13,578 nt of DNA from an uncultured Candidatus Saccharibacteria bacterium (GTDB lineage: Bacteria; Patescibacteriota; Saccharimonadia; Saccharimonadales; Saccharimonadaceae), in contig CALIRX010000010.1 of assembly GCA_938042055.1 (NCBI GenBank), forward strand, positions 1 through 13,578. The letters run 5' to 3'. This document shows positions 6,563 through 12,669 of the stretch, piece after piece; the first letter of the stretch is position 1, and each line of letters starts with the position of its first letter. The translations under genes and the position numbers were made by a program. The notes beneath the pieces were generated by a model that saw nothing but the letters and a program-made list of their open reading frames with translations, did no database searches and was not told the origin of the DNA.

Positions 6563-8332
6563 CTACCCCAGAGTTTTCTTCACTAATTCCCTAGTAAAGA
6601 ACTCCAACTTGTCGCCAATTTCTAAGGTAATTTTTTTCTTTGTCCTGAGACTCAGTCCACACATTTCGCCTTCAAAGACCTCTTTTGCTTCTTGTTGTTG
6701 ACGTTGTACGGAAGAAACTTCCACTTCAGCAATTTGCTCTCCGCCACGTTTTACGCGCGCCAGCAAGTCCTTAGCGACTTTACCGCGCTTCACTTCACCA
6801 CCGGCAATCACTTCTTCGCGCATTGTCCTAAACACGCCCTTAACCTCCAACTCACCAATTTCAGTTTCAACGATTTCTGGCGCTAGCAAAGCCTCCATTG
6901 AAGCCTTAGCGTCATCCAATAGTTCATAAATTACCTTAAAAATCCGCACTTCCACGTGTTCACGCGTCGCTAATCGCTTAACCGCTGGTGGCAAATCGAC
7001 ATTAAAGCCATAAATCACCGTATTCTCGCCAACCGCCAAATGAATATCGTTCTCAGAAATATTGCCAACACCAGTTCCGACAACATGAAGCTCAACTTCG
7101 CCATTCGTATCAATCAGCTTCAAACTATCAACCACAGACGTTACCGAACCCTGAACGTCGGCCTTAACGATTACGTTAAATTCTTCCGCATCAAGCTTTC
7201 GATTCATCATCTTAAGAATATCTGCGCCAGTAACATTGGTTGTGGCTGCCATTTTCTCTTGTTCAATTTTAGCCTTTTGTGCCAAATTGCGAGCTTCTTT
7301 TTCACTCTTAGCAATCTCAAATCCATCACCGAATTGCGGTAATTCCTTAAATCCGGTCATATTCACTGGCATACTTGGACCGGCATCTTTAACGGCTTTA
7401 CCGCGAAAATCTTGAAGCGTTCGGACTCGCCCGTAAGCCGTCCCAGCAACCAGATAATGACCAGGTCTCAAATGACCATTCTCCACCAACAAGCCAACTA
7501 CGGCGCCACGACCAGTTTCCATATGCGCCTCAATAACCAAACCTTCAGCCGGAACGTCTTCATCTGCACGTAAGTCTTCCATATCCGCCACCAATAAAAC
7601 CATATCCAAAAGCTTATCTAAGTTCTGACCAGTTTTTGCGCTAACCTCAACCATCACAGTGTCACCGCCCCATTCTTCAGGGTTCAAGCCATGCTCAGAT
7701 GCCAATTGAGTTTTTACCAGTTGCGGATTAGCTGCTTCTTTATCAATCTTATTAATTGCCACCACAATTTTAGCGTTAGCCGACCTGGCAAATCGAATAG
7801 CTTCAACAGTTTGAGGCTTAACGCCATCATCTGCTGCCACCACAATAATAACCACGTCTGTAAGCGTAGCTCCGTGTTGCCTTAACGCTGCGAAAGCCTC
7901 ATGGCCTGGAGTGTCCAATAAAGTGATGGTCCGTCCGTTGCGCTGAGCTTGATAAGCGCTAATATGCTGAGTAATTCCTCCGGCTTCACTAGCCGCTGTT
8001 TTCTTGTCAAGAATCGCGTCTAGTAAACTCGTTTTACCGTGGTCAACATGCCCCATCACAGCCACAATCGGTGGACGAGGAACTGCCTTGTCTGACAATT
8101 TGTGCGCATGGTGATGAACTTCCGCAGAAACCGTCTTCCGTTTCAGCTGCACATCTAGACCTAGTTCTTCAACAATAATCTGTGCAGTCTCAAAATCTAG
8201 TCGCTGATTAATTGTCGCAGCGATTCCGTTCTTAAACAATTCACCAATCAGCGTAGTTACTGACAATCCCAGAGTTTCGGCCAACTCGCCAACCGTTACC
8301 GAATCCGCAATATTGACGATTTTTTCTGCCAT
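6563..8332 (-). CDS. infB: Translation initiation factor IF-2
   Basis: IF-2 is the GTPase that places formyl-methionyl-tRNA on the 30S subunit and promotes 70S joining. The 589-residue protein opens with an IF2_N-type helical domain (about 1-60, VTVGELAETLGLSVTTLIGELFKNG) and a short linker with HHHAH, then the G domain: G1 GHVDHGKT (94-101), G2 GGITQHI, G3 DTPGH (140-144), G4 NKID (194-197), G5 SAKTG. Domain II follows (EAHMETGRGAVVGLLVENG), then domain III with VIVKADVQGSVTSVVDSL and the C-terminal tRNA-binding domain (VFRTMREEVIAGGEVKRGKVAKD...). It lacks the long variable N-terminal region of many bacteria. AGGAG precedes the ATG at normal spacing. It starts 49 bases after rpsA with a hairpin in the gap. 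Together with def and fmt nearby, it forms a translation-initiation neighbourhood. Confidence 0.97.
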   Translation of the reverse strand: MAEKIVNIADSVTVGELAETLGLSVTTLIGELFKNGIAATINQRLDFETAQIIVEELGLDVQLKRKTVSAEVHHHAHKLSDKAVPRPPIVAVMGHVDHGKTSLLDAILDKKTAASEAGGITQHISAYQAQRNGRTITLLDTPGHEAFAALRQHGATLTDVVIIVVAADDGVKPQTVEAIRFARSANAKIVVAINKIDKEAANPQLVKTQLASEHGLNPEEWGGDTVMVEVSAKTGQNLDKLLDMVLLVADMEDLRADEDVPAEGLVIEAHMETGRGAVVGLLVENGHLRPGHYLVAGTAYGRVRTLQDFRGKAVKDAGPSMPVNMTGFKELPQFGDGFEIAKSEKEARNLAQKAKIEQEKMAATTNVTGADILKMMNRKLDAEEFNVIVKADVQGSVTSVVDSLKLIDTNGEVELHVVGTGVGNISENDIHLAVGENTVIYGFNVDLPPAVKRLATREHVEVRIFKVIYELLDDAKASMEALLAPEIVETEIGELEVKGVFRTMREEVIAGGEVKRGKVAKDLLARVKRGGEQIAEVEVSSVQRQQQEAKEVFEGEMCGLSLRTKKKITLEIGDKLEFFTRELVKKTLG

Positions 8333-8347
8333 AATAAGCTCCTCTCA

Positions 8348-8374
8348 CCTCTGGGCGTAGCTACGCTTCAGGGG
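8348..8374 (-). promoter_or_regulatory. Hairpin in the rpsA-infB intergenic gap
   Basis: Centred on the perfect 12-base palindrome GCGTAGCTACGC (8355-8366) and extended by CCTCTG (8348-8353) pairing with CAGGGG (8369-8374) across a small asymmetric bulge. On the minus strand it is not followed by a T tract but by the infB ribosome binding site, so it resembles a processing or regulatory stem rather than an intrinsic terminator. Confidence 0.55.
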
Positions 8375-8381
8375 ATTTGTA

Positions 8382-9458
8382 TTATTTTTTCTTTGATGAT
8401 TTGCCGAGTGAAAGAGAAATCTTACGATTTTCCTTATCGATATCCAAAACTGTAAATTCTTTACGCTCGTTCAATGTAAATACTTTTTCAGGATCAGTAC
8501 CGTCACCGCCAAGCTCTGACACGTGGACCAAAGCTTCAACCGCTGGACTTAACTGCACGAATGCGCCAAATGGAGTAATTCGAGTTACAGTTCCTTCAAC
8601 TTTCTCGCCAGGCTTAAATTGCTCAACTTCATCCAACCATGGATCTTTGGTCAATTGTTTCATACTCAAGCTCAAGCGCTCTTTGTCGATTGCAATAATC
8701 TTAGCTTCGATAGTTTGACCAACCTTTACATAGTCAGATGGATTGTTAACACGCTCCCAGCTAATTTCTGAGATATGAATCAAACCTTCAATACCTTCAA
8801 CGTTAACGAATACACCAAAGTCAACAACACCTGTAACAACACCTGTAACTGTGTCACCAATTGCCAACTTCTGGAATCGCTCTGCCAAGCCTTCTTTAAC
8901 CGCCTCTTTTTCAGAGAAGATCAATTTGTTAGCTTTTCGGTCAGCATCCAAGATTCGCGCTTTAATATCCTTCTTCACCAGACTGTTCAATCGTTGCAAG
9001 ATTTCGTCCTTGTCGCTAGAACCTACGCGAGGATAGTGTTCAGCTGACAATTGTGATACTGGCAAGAATCCGCGAATACCTTCGTATTCAACTAGTAGTC
9101 CACCGCGGTTAGCGTCGTATGGCACAACGGTGATGATTTCACCAGATTCCAATTTAGCCATAACTTCATCCCAACCGCGATCTTTCGCAGCTTTTCGTAG
9201 TGAAAGTAATGAATAGCCATCTTCCAATTCGGTATCAATTACGCTAGCAATTACTGAATCGCCAACATTGTAGTTCTTTGAAAGGCTAACTTCGCGGCGT
9301 GGAACCAATCCAACGCCCAAAGGTCCTAAATCGATTAAAATTTCGTGCTTCTTTACTGATAAAACAGTACCGTCAACTGTTTCACCGACAGTAAGTTGTT
9401 TAACATTATCGCCTGCTTGAGCCAGCAAGTCATCCATTGTAATTTTGGCATCTGCCAT
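8382..9458 (-). CDS. rpsA: 30S ribosomal protein S1 (four S1 domains)
   Basis: S1 binds mRNA on the small subunit and helps initiation on leaders. In 358 residues, four S1 (OB-fold) repeats can be traced: GETVDGTVLSVKKHEILIDLGPLGVGLVPRREVS; GEIITVVPYDANRGGLLVEYEGIRGFLPVSQLS; GDTVTGVVTGVVDFGVFVNVEGIEGLIHISEIS; and GEKVEGTVTRITPFGAFVQLSPAVEALVHVSEL. The C-terminus is lysine-rich (SSKKK). E. coli S1 has six repeats; four are usual in Gram-positives and small genomes. I chose the ATG at 9458 (MADAKITMDDLLAQAG) because it begins the conserved segment and is preceded by AAGGAAGGGG. Longer in-frame starts at 9506 (ATG) or 9536 (GTG) would add a segment without family character, the latter only two bases after the -10. 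infB follows in the same unit. Confidence 0.93.
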   Translation of the reverse strand: MADAKITMDDLLAQAGDNVKQLTVGETVDGTVLSVKKHEILIDLGPLGVGLVPRREVSLSKNYNVGDSVIASVIDTELEDGYSLLSLRKAAKDRGWDEVMAKLESGEIITVVPYDANRGGLLVEYEGIRGFLPVSQLSAEHYPRVGSSDKDEILQRLNSLVKKDIKARILDADRKANKLIFSEKEAVKEGLAERFQKLAIGDTVTGVVTGVVDFGVFVNVEGIEGLIHISEISWERVNNPSDYVKVGQTIEAKIIAIDKERLSLSMKQLTKDPWLDEVEQFKPGEKVEGTVTRITPFGAFVQLSPAVEALVHVSELGGDGTDPEKVFTLNERKEFTVLDIDKENRKISLSLGKSSKKK

Positions 9459-9460
9459 AA

Positions 9461-9482
9461 GTCTTCTAAAGACCCCTTCCTT
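9461..9482 (-). promoter_or_regulatory. rpsA ribosome binding site with an intervening hairpin
   Basis: On the minus strand AAGGAAGGGG (9482-9473) is followed by GTCTT-tag-AAGAC (9473-9461), a perfect 5-bp stem, and then TT before the ATG at 9458. Unfolded, the ribosome binding site would be too far from the start; folded, the stem brings it close. Confidence 0.45.
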
Positions 9483-9537
9483 AAAATTGATATTATTCTT
9501 CAGGGACATAATAAAAATATCCCCACAGATTATCACA

Positions 9538-9546
9538 ATTATATCA
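9538..9546 (-). promoter_or_regulatory. Extended -10 promoter of rpsA-infB
   Basis: On the minus strand TGA-TATAAT (9546-9538) is perfect; a second, overlapping TGT-GATAAT follows directly. The leader to the rpsA ATG is about 70-75 bases and can fold locally (GATATT with AATATC). Confidence 0.65.
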
Positions 9547-9569
9547 CAACAGATAGATAGAAGTCAAAG

Positions 9570-10049
9570 CTAGATCAGATAGCGAGATCGCTGATAAGTT
9601 ACTGCCAAAAATGCTAAGATGCCAAAAGCTACTGCAGAAATAGCTACATCTTCTGGTCCAGTTTTTGGCAATCCTTTATCAGATTGCTTAGAAGGAGTAG
9701 AAGGAGTAGAAGGAGCTGGCGTTGTAGATGATGGCGACTGCTGAGACTGGGAAGGTGCAGGCGTAGGAGTTGTCTTTTTTGACTCTTCAGTCTTCACGTC
9801 GGTTCGCGCCTCACCTCTTCCGCCTGATTTATTATTCGTTTTTTGATCTGCAGACTGCTGAGATGCGTTGTTGCTCTGTGAATTCTTATTGCTATTCTCT
9901 GATGTTACCAAATCGCTAGAAATTGGCGATCCATCTTGCGACAAATTATTCTGCCTAATTCCGTAAAGAACAGCCAAAGATATAGCCACTAAAATAGCAC
10001 CTACTACTACAAAAACTCCAATTGATCCAGTCTGATTTACTCGCTTCAT
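9570..10049 (-). CDS. Membrane-anchored surface protein with LPKTG sorting signal
   Basis: A 159-residue protein with no enzymatic domain. Residues of about 10-30 (VFVVVGAILVAISLAVLYGI) are an uncleaved-looking membrane segment after a short basic N-terminus. Residues 35-125 form a low-complexity Ser/Asn/Gln/Thr/Pro linker ending in Pro-Ser-Thr repeats. LPKTG lies at 127-131, followed by a hydrophobic stretch (about 134-150) and the basic end RSRYLI, the standard sortase tripartite signal. The linker reads as a spacer across the cell wall; with both ends membrane-associated, sortase cleavage would release the tail and attach the C-terminus to the wall. A sortase is not present here, so attachment is inferred. 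GGAG lies eight bases before the ATG. It has its own promoter, divergent from the ROK gene. Confidence 0.82.
   Translation of the reverse strand: MKRVNQTGSIGVFVVVGAILVAISLAVLYGIRQNNLSQDGSPISSDLVTSENSNKNSQSNNASQQSADQKTNNKSGGRGEARTDVKTEESKKTTPTPAPSQSQQSPSSTTPAPSTPSTPSKQSDKGLPKTGPEDVAISAVAFGILAFLAVTYQRSRYLI
9689..9715. repeat. Three tandem 9-base repeats in the Pro-Ser-Thr linker
   Basis: TAGAAGGAG is repeated three times in direct succession on the plus strand. On the coding strand it encodes a repeated Thr/Ser-Pro-Ser unit within the LPKTG protein's linker, a likely site of length variation by slippage. Confidence 0.8.
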
Positions 10050-10075
10050 ATTATATCTCCACTCAAATTTTCTTT

Positions 10076-10084
10076 ATTATATCA
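10076..10084 (-). promoter_or_regulatory. Extended -10 promoter of the LPKTG protein gene
   Basis: On the minus strand TGA-TATAAT (10084-10076) is perfect. It leaves a leader of about 20 bases holding the GGAG ribosome binding site. It faces away from the ROK promoter within the same 76-base gap. Confidence 0.6.
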
Positions 10085-10110
10085 TAATGACCTCTTATAA
10101 GTAAAGCTGG

Positions 10111-10119
10111 TGATATAAT
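10111..10119 (+). promoter_or_regulatory. Extended -10 promoter, leaderless start of the ROK kinase gene
   Basis: TGA-TATAAT at 10111-10119, six-base spacer, ATG at 10126. No Shine-Dalgarno is present, consistent with a leaderless message. Confidence 0.65.
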
Positions 10120-10125
10120 AAATAT

Positions 10126-10938
10126 ATGATTATTACGGTTGACACAGGTGGGACCAAAACATTAGTAGCCAGCTTTGATGAGGAAAAAAATCCTAAGCAT
10201 ATCATTAAATTCCCCACCCCTAAAAACATAGACCAATATATTCAACGCGTCGCCGATCAAATTCACCTGATTACGAATGATAAACCAATTGACGCAATTT
10301 CTGTGGCTCTGCCAGGAGTAGTCAAAGACGGCGTGGCAGTGTGGTGCCAAAACCTCGGCTGGAAAAATCAACCTATCCGCGAGCTACTTTCCCGATACTT
10401 CCCTAATACACCAATATTCATTGCAAATGATGCCAATATGGCAGGACTGGCAAGTATACTCAGATTGCCTAAAACTCCCAGATGCGGCCTATACATCACC
10501 CTAGGAACCGGCGTTGGCACTTCCCTAATCCTGAATGGAAATCTACATAAAGAGCTTAGCGATTGTGAGGGCGGACATATGTCTTTGAACTACAATGGCA
10601 AGATTACCACCTGGGAAGAAATTGCTGCGGGTAGGGTTTTGCAGAGAATTTTTGGCGAATTATCATCAGACACACCCTTGGAAGTCTGGGAAGAGGTTGC
10701 TAATAGGATAAAAGCTGGATTGCAACCCCTCATCGCCTTTACGCAACCAGATGTCGTTGTTATTGGCGGGAGCGTGGGAGTATTCACATCCTATTTTTCA
10801 GATATTTTAAGCGGTCTTCTGGCAGAAAACTTACCCGCCGCCATATCAGTGCCAAAAATAATCAGCGCCCCCAACCCAGAAGAAATTGTATTATACGGAT
10901 GCTACGACAATGCCATTAGTCAACTTGCCTCAAATTGA
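10126..10938 (+). CDS. ROK-family sugar kinase-like protein (no zinc motif)
   Basis: ROK proteins are ATP-dependent kinases for glucose, fructose, N-acetylglucosamine or N-acetylmannosamine, with some members acting as repressors. This 270-residue protein has the N-terminal phosphate-binding DTGGTKT (6-12), AISVALPGVV, the catalytic-base motif NDANMAG (101-107, D102), the second phosphate loop TLGTGVGTSLILNG (125-138), EGGH (148-151), which binds sugar in ROK enzymes, and the adenosine-site VVVIGGSVG. The usual ROK zinc signature CxCGxxGCxE after the EGGH histidine is absent: MSLNYNGKITTWEEIAAG stands in its place. No helix-turn-helix is present, so a kinase is more likely than a repressor. 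Sugar specificity cannot be assigned. It overlaps the next gene by 29 bases. Confidence 0.86.
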   Translation: MIITVDTGGTKTLVASFDEEKNPKHIIKFPTPKNIDQYIQRVADQIHLITNDKPIDAISVALPGVVKDGVAVWCQNLGWKNQPIRELLSRYFPNTPIFIANDANMAGLASILRLPKTPRCGLYITLGTGVGTSLILNGNLHKELSDCEGGHMSLNYNGKITTWEEIAAGRVLQRIFGELSSDTPLEVWEEVANRIKAGLQPLIAFTQPDVVVIGGSVGVFTSYFSDILSGLLAENLPAAISVPKIISAPNPEEIVLYGCYDNAISQLASN

Positions 10939-11374
10939 ACACGATTTTCCAGAACTGCAATTCAAGGAGGGCGAAGTATTTTCCTGGAATCCTAATTCGC
11001 AAACAATCTATTACGAAAAATTAGATTCGCAAGAAGACTTAGTGCAACTTTTACACGAAATCGCCCACGCTAAACTTGGTCATAAAAATTATCAACACGA
11101 CATTCAGCTAATCGAAATGGAGAGATCCGCCTGGGAGTACGCCGTTGATACTTTGGCTCCAAAATACGGCTTAACTCTCAGTATGGACGACGATAATATT
11201 CAAGATTCTTTAGATAGCTACAGGGACTGGCTACATAAACGTAGTCTTTGCCCTCAGTGTGGCGCAGTTGGATTACAGACCACTTCCTCATCTTACAAGT
11301 GTATTAATTGCCAATCAAAATGGCTCGTAAATCAAGCAAAATCCTGCCAGCTTAAAAGATATCAAATAAAATAA
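10910..11374 (+). CDS. ImmA/IrrE-type zinc metallopeptidase with C-terminal zinc ribbon
   Basis: A 154-residue cytosolic protein. LVQLLHEIAHAKLGH contains the zincin signature HEIAH (49-53, E50 catalytic), and the downstream helix EMERSAWEYAVD supplies the third zinc ligand in the ExxA arrangement of ImmA/IrrE peptidases (E71). The C-terminal part has four cysteines, C114/C117 and C131/C134 (CPQCG and CINCQ), a rubredoxin-like zinc ribbon. ImmA/IrrE enzymes cleave repressors or regulators; the substrate here is unknown, and no XRE repressor is adjacent. The start ATG at 10910 (MPLVNLPQIEHDF) is preferred over one at 10886 because it gives the shorter overlap with the ROK gene; either is in frame. 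Its stop codon lies in the stem of a bidirectional terminator. Confidence 0.82.
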   Translation: MPLVNLPQIEHDFPELQFKEGEVFSWNPNSQTIYYEKLDSQEDLVQLLHEIAHAKLGHKNYQHDIQLIEMERSAWEYAVDTLAPKYGLTLSMDDDNIQDSLDSYRDWLHKRSLCPQCGAVGLQTTSSSYKCINCQSKWLVNQAKSCQLKRYQIK

Positions 11375-11398
11375 GCCTCTCATACGGAGGCTAATTTT
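11367..11398. terminator. Bidirectional intrinsic terminator between the ImmA/IrrE-type and KGG genes
   Basis: AAAATAAGCCTC (11368-11379) pairs with GAGGCTAATTTT (11387-11398) with one mismatch. A G/C-rich core flanked by A tract and T tract works on both strands, ending the plus-strand ROK/peptidase unit and the minus-strand KGG gene. Confidence 0.82.
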
Positions 11399-11415
11399 AA
11401 GAGATTGGAGCGGTC

Positions 11416-11625
11416 TTATTCTGCAATTTTTTGTACTGTCTTCTTAGTACGGCGTGAAATGCGTCCGCCCTTAGCACCAGCGATACGAGCCAAAGCTGGA
11501 TTTGCAGCAAAGCCACCAGTTCGACCATTTTTACCGCCCTTACGTCCGATTTTTGCGTAAAAATCTGGATCGCGAGCTAGATTTTTTTGAGCAGCCTTTA
11601 AGCCGCCAGCCTTTGTTCCTGCCAT
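11416..11625 (-). CDS. KGG-repeat small basic protein (stress-type)
   Basis: A 69-residue, strongly basic glycine-rich protein: MAGTKAGGLKAAQKN, DPDFYAKIGRKGGKNGRTGGF, NPALARIAGAKGGRISRRTKKT. The repeated (A/R)-K-G-G units are those of the KGG domain known from bacterial general stress proteins (such as B. subtilis GsiB and E. coli YciG), which are disordered and linked to desiccation or starvation. The basic composition would also allow nucleic-acid binding. The start at 11625 is preferred because the repeat begins there and GGAGG lies upstream; an in-frame ATG at 11664 would prepend 13 residues (MWKSFLKTEENLP) but has no ribosome binding site. The control region has a consensus-like promoter, an 18-base palindrome and leader hairpins. 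It converges with the ROK/peptidase unit. Confidence 0.8.
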   Translation of the reverse strand: MAGTKAGGLKAAQKNLARDPDFYAKIGRKGGKNGRTGGFAANPALARIAGAKGGRISRRTKKTVQKIAE

Positions 11626-11626
11626 A

Positions 11627-11641
11627 GGAAGGTTTTCCTCC
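11627..11641 (-). promoter_or_regulatory. Ribosome binding site of the KGG gene in a potential hairpin
   Basis: On the minus strand GGAGG (11641-11637) can pair with CTTCC (11631-11627; one G-U) over a five-base loop, immediately before TATG. The stem would block the ribosome binding site and offers a means of translational control. Confidence 0.45.
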
Positions 11642-11701
11642 GTTTTTAAAAAAGATTTCCACATAAATTTAAATGGAAACCCTCACCTTTATATATCACA
11701 C

Positions 11702-11750
11702 ATGATATGTGTTATGTTTATATGCTAGCATATAACTAACGCTTTGTCAA
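11702..11750 (-). promoter_or_regulatory. Promoter with operator-like palindromes for the KGG gene
   Basis: On the minus strand a consensus -35 TTGACA (11750-11745), a spacer of exactly 17 bases and an extended -10, TGC-TAGCAT (11730-11722). The -10 is embedded in a perfect 18-base palindrome TTATATGCTAGCATATAA (11718-11735), so a mirror-image extended -10 also faces the plus strand. A second inverted repeat, ACACAT-gat-ATGTGT (11698-11712), lies at the start of the transcript. The leader to the ATG is about 90 bases. Confidence 0.7.
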
Positions 11751-11785
11751 TATTTACATAAGTAGTTTTTATTGTGAATAAAATA

Positions 11786-11814
11786 TTGCATTTTACTGAC
11801 GCGTTAGCTATACT
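11786..11814 (+). promoter_or_regulatory. Possible promoter of a plus-strand small RNA
   Basis: TTGCAT (11786-11791) and TATACT (11809-11814) are separated by 17 bases. The predicted start, near 11821, coincides with the first base of a perfect hairpin. Confidence 0.4.
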
Positions 11815-11820
11815 AATAAA

Positions 11821-11940
11821 GTCAGTTACTGACGGCACCTGTTGGAGCTTTAGAAATTATGAGTTCCACCACAAAAAATTCTCGTTTTCTGCGAGATTCG
11901 AGAAGAAAAATATCCCATCACATAGAGGGATATTTTTTAT
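11821..11940 (+). ncRNA. Candidate small structured RNA
   Basis: No known RNA family was recognised. The stretch begins with GTCAG-tta-CTGAC (11821-11833), then a 9-bp stem with one mismatch and one G-U pair (11841-11849 with 11862-11870), a perfect TTCTCG/CGAGAA stem (11879-11884 with 11899-11904), and ends in an 11-bp terminator stem followed by T. A promoter-like pair sits at the right distance upstream. The size, about 120 bases, fits a bacterial small RNA. Transcription is inferred, and the hairpins could partly be chance in AT-rich DNA. Confidence 0.35.
11906..11937. terminator. Bidirectional intrinsic terminator
   Basis: AAAAATATCCC (11906-11916) pairs perfectly with GGGATATTTTT (11927-11937) around a 10-base loop. 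On the minus strand it lies 15 bases past the stop of the anchored helical protein gene; on the plus strand it would end the candidate small RNA. Confidence 0.78.
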
Positions 11941-11952
11941 TGCAGATTTATT

Positions 11953-12669
11953 CTAAAACTCTCTTAATAGATTATCTATTCTAAGCTGAGATTCTTGCGT
12001 TAACTCATTTTGCAAGCCAATCCAGGCATTAATAGCCACAGTAAATTTATCCCTGGCTACAGTAAACTGGTCGCTATCTTTCTTTTCGTTAGCCGACTTC
12101 AAATCACGCACAGCCAATAAAATAGCGTCTATTCTCTTCATCACTAATTTACGTAAATCAGACTCATCTTCTCTAGATTCCAGCCTCTTCTTTGCGCCAG
12201 TCCATATTTTCTCCATAGCAATAAAGTCATTTTGCTTGGTCTTCGATAACTCATCTGACACCGTACGTATTTCACCGCTCAATTCCTTATCAAACTCCAT
12301 AAAGCTAACAATCTTCTCTATGCTCTGTATAGTTCGGTTCATCTTCTCTACTGATTTATTGCATTCTTCCGAATACTTTTTAAATCTAGCATTAATGTTC
12401 TTCTGCCAAGATATAAAAAATACCACATCGCAGCTTTGGCGTTTATTTTTTAAATCAGCCAAATATTCGTTCAATTTTTCAGTAGATAATTTGTCTTTTT
12501 GCAAATTAATAAACAGCGAGCTCTCCATTTCATTAGCGTTTTTTGTTACGTTTTGAACGTTTTCCCAAGATTTCCAACTCATGAATCCATACGCCAATAT
12601 CATTATCAGCGTTATAAAACTTATGACAATAGCTAATTTAAGTGCGTGACGATCTTTTATTAATTTCAT
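11953..12669 (-). CDS. Membrane-anchored helical (coiled-coil) protein, unknown function
   Basis: I do not recognise the family. The 238-residue protein has a short basic N-terminus, one membrane helix at about 11-31 (KLAIVISFITLIMILAYGFM), and then about 205 residues rich in Lys, Glu, Asn and Ser that look almost wholly helical, with no Pro-rich or glycine-rich breaks and with heptad-like patterns. The likely topology is N-in with the helical part outside. Two cysteines (C80, C103) flank an aromatic patch (VVFFISWQKN) and may form a disulfide. The start at 12669 is decided by an ATGA overlap with the stop of the upstream zincin gene; a start at 12696 would place nine extra polar residues before the basic segment. 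Co-translation with a secreted peptidase suggests a partner, inhibitor or cell-surface anchor role, but this is only inference. Confidence 0.68.
   Translation of the reverse strand: MKLIKDRHALKLAIVISFITLIMILAYGFMSWKSWENVQNVTKNANEMESSLFINLQKDKLSTEKLNEYLADLKNKRQSCDVVFFISWQKNINARFKKYSEECNKSVEKMNRTIQSIEKIVSFMEFDKELSGEIRTVSDELSKTKQNDFIAMEKIWTGAKKRLESREDESDLRKLVMKRIDAILLAVRDLKSANEKKDSDQFTVARDKFTVAINAWIGLQNELTQESQLRIDNLLREF

Larger units (their letters stand above)
11626..11952. other. Structured non-coding region between the KGG gene and the secreted-pair operon
   Basis: From left to right: the KGG leader with its ribosome-binding-site hairpin and a further stem (GGTTTCCA with TGGAAATC) that encloses the alternative ATG; the ACACAT/ATGTGT repeat; the palindromic promoter; a perfect A/T stem TTTTATT-gtg-AATAAAA (11767-11783); a plus-strand promoter-like pair (TTGCAT, 17 bases, TATACT); a run of hairpins; and a bidirectional terminator. 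I see no credible protein gene here. Confidence 0.6.

Noticed and set aside
6692..7885. Plus-strand open frames opposite infB
   Set aside because: Shadows of the IF-2 reading frame with no recognisable motifs.
8377..9047. Plus-strand open frames opposite rpsA (8377-8718, 8775-9047, 8851-9036)
   Set aside because: They are antisense to a certain ribosomal protein gene and have no family character.
9459..9536. GTG at 9536 or ATG at 9506 as the start of S1
   Set aside because: The GTG is only two bases after the -10, and the added residues have no similarity to S1; the ATG at 9458 has the ribosome binding site.
11626..11664. ATG at 11664 as the KGG protein start
   Set aside because: No ribosome binding site, and it lies within a possible leader hairpin; the repeat begins at the ATG at 11625. 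Not fully excluded.
11774..11956. A 60-codon plus-strand open frame starting at GTG
   Set aside because: It runs through the hairpins and the bidirectional terminator and has no ribosome binding site or protein-like composition; the region is better explained as non-coding.
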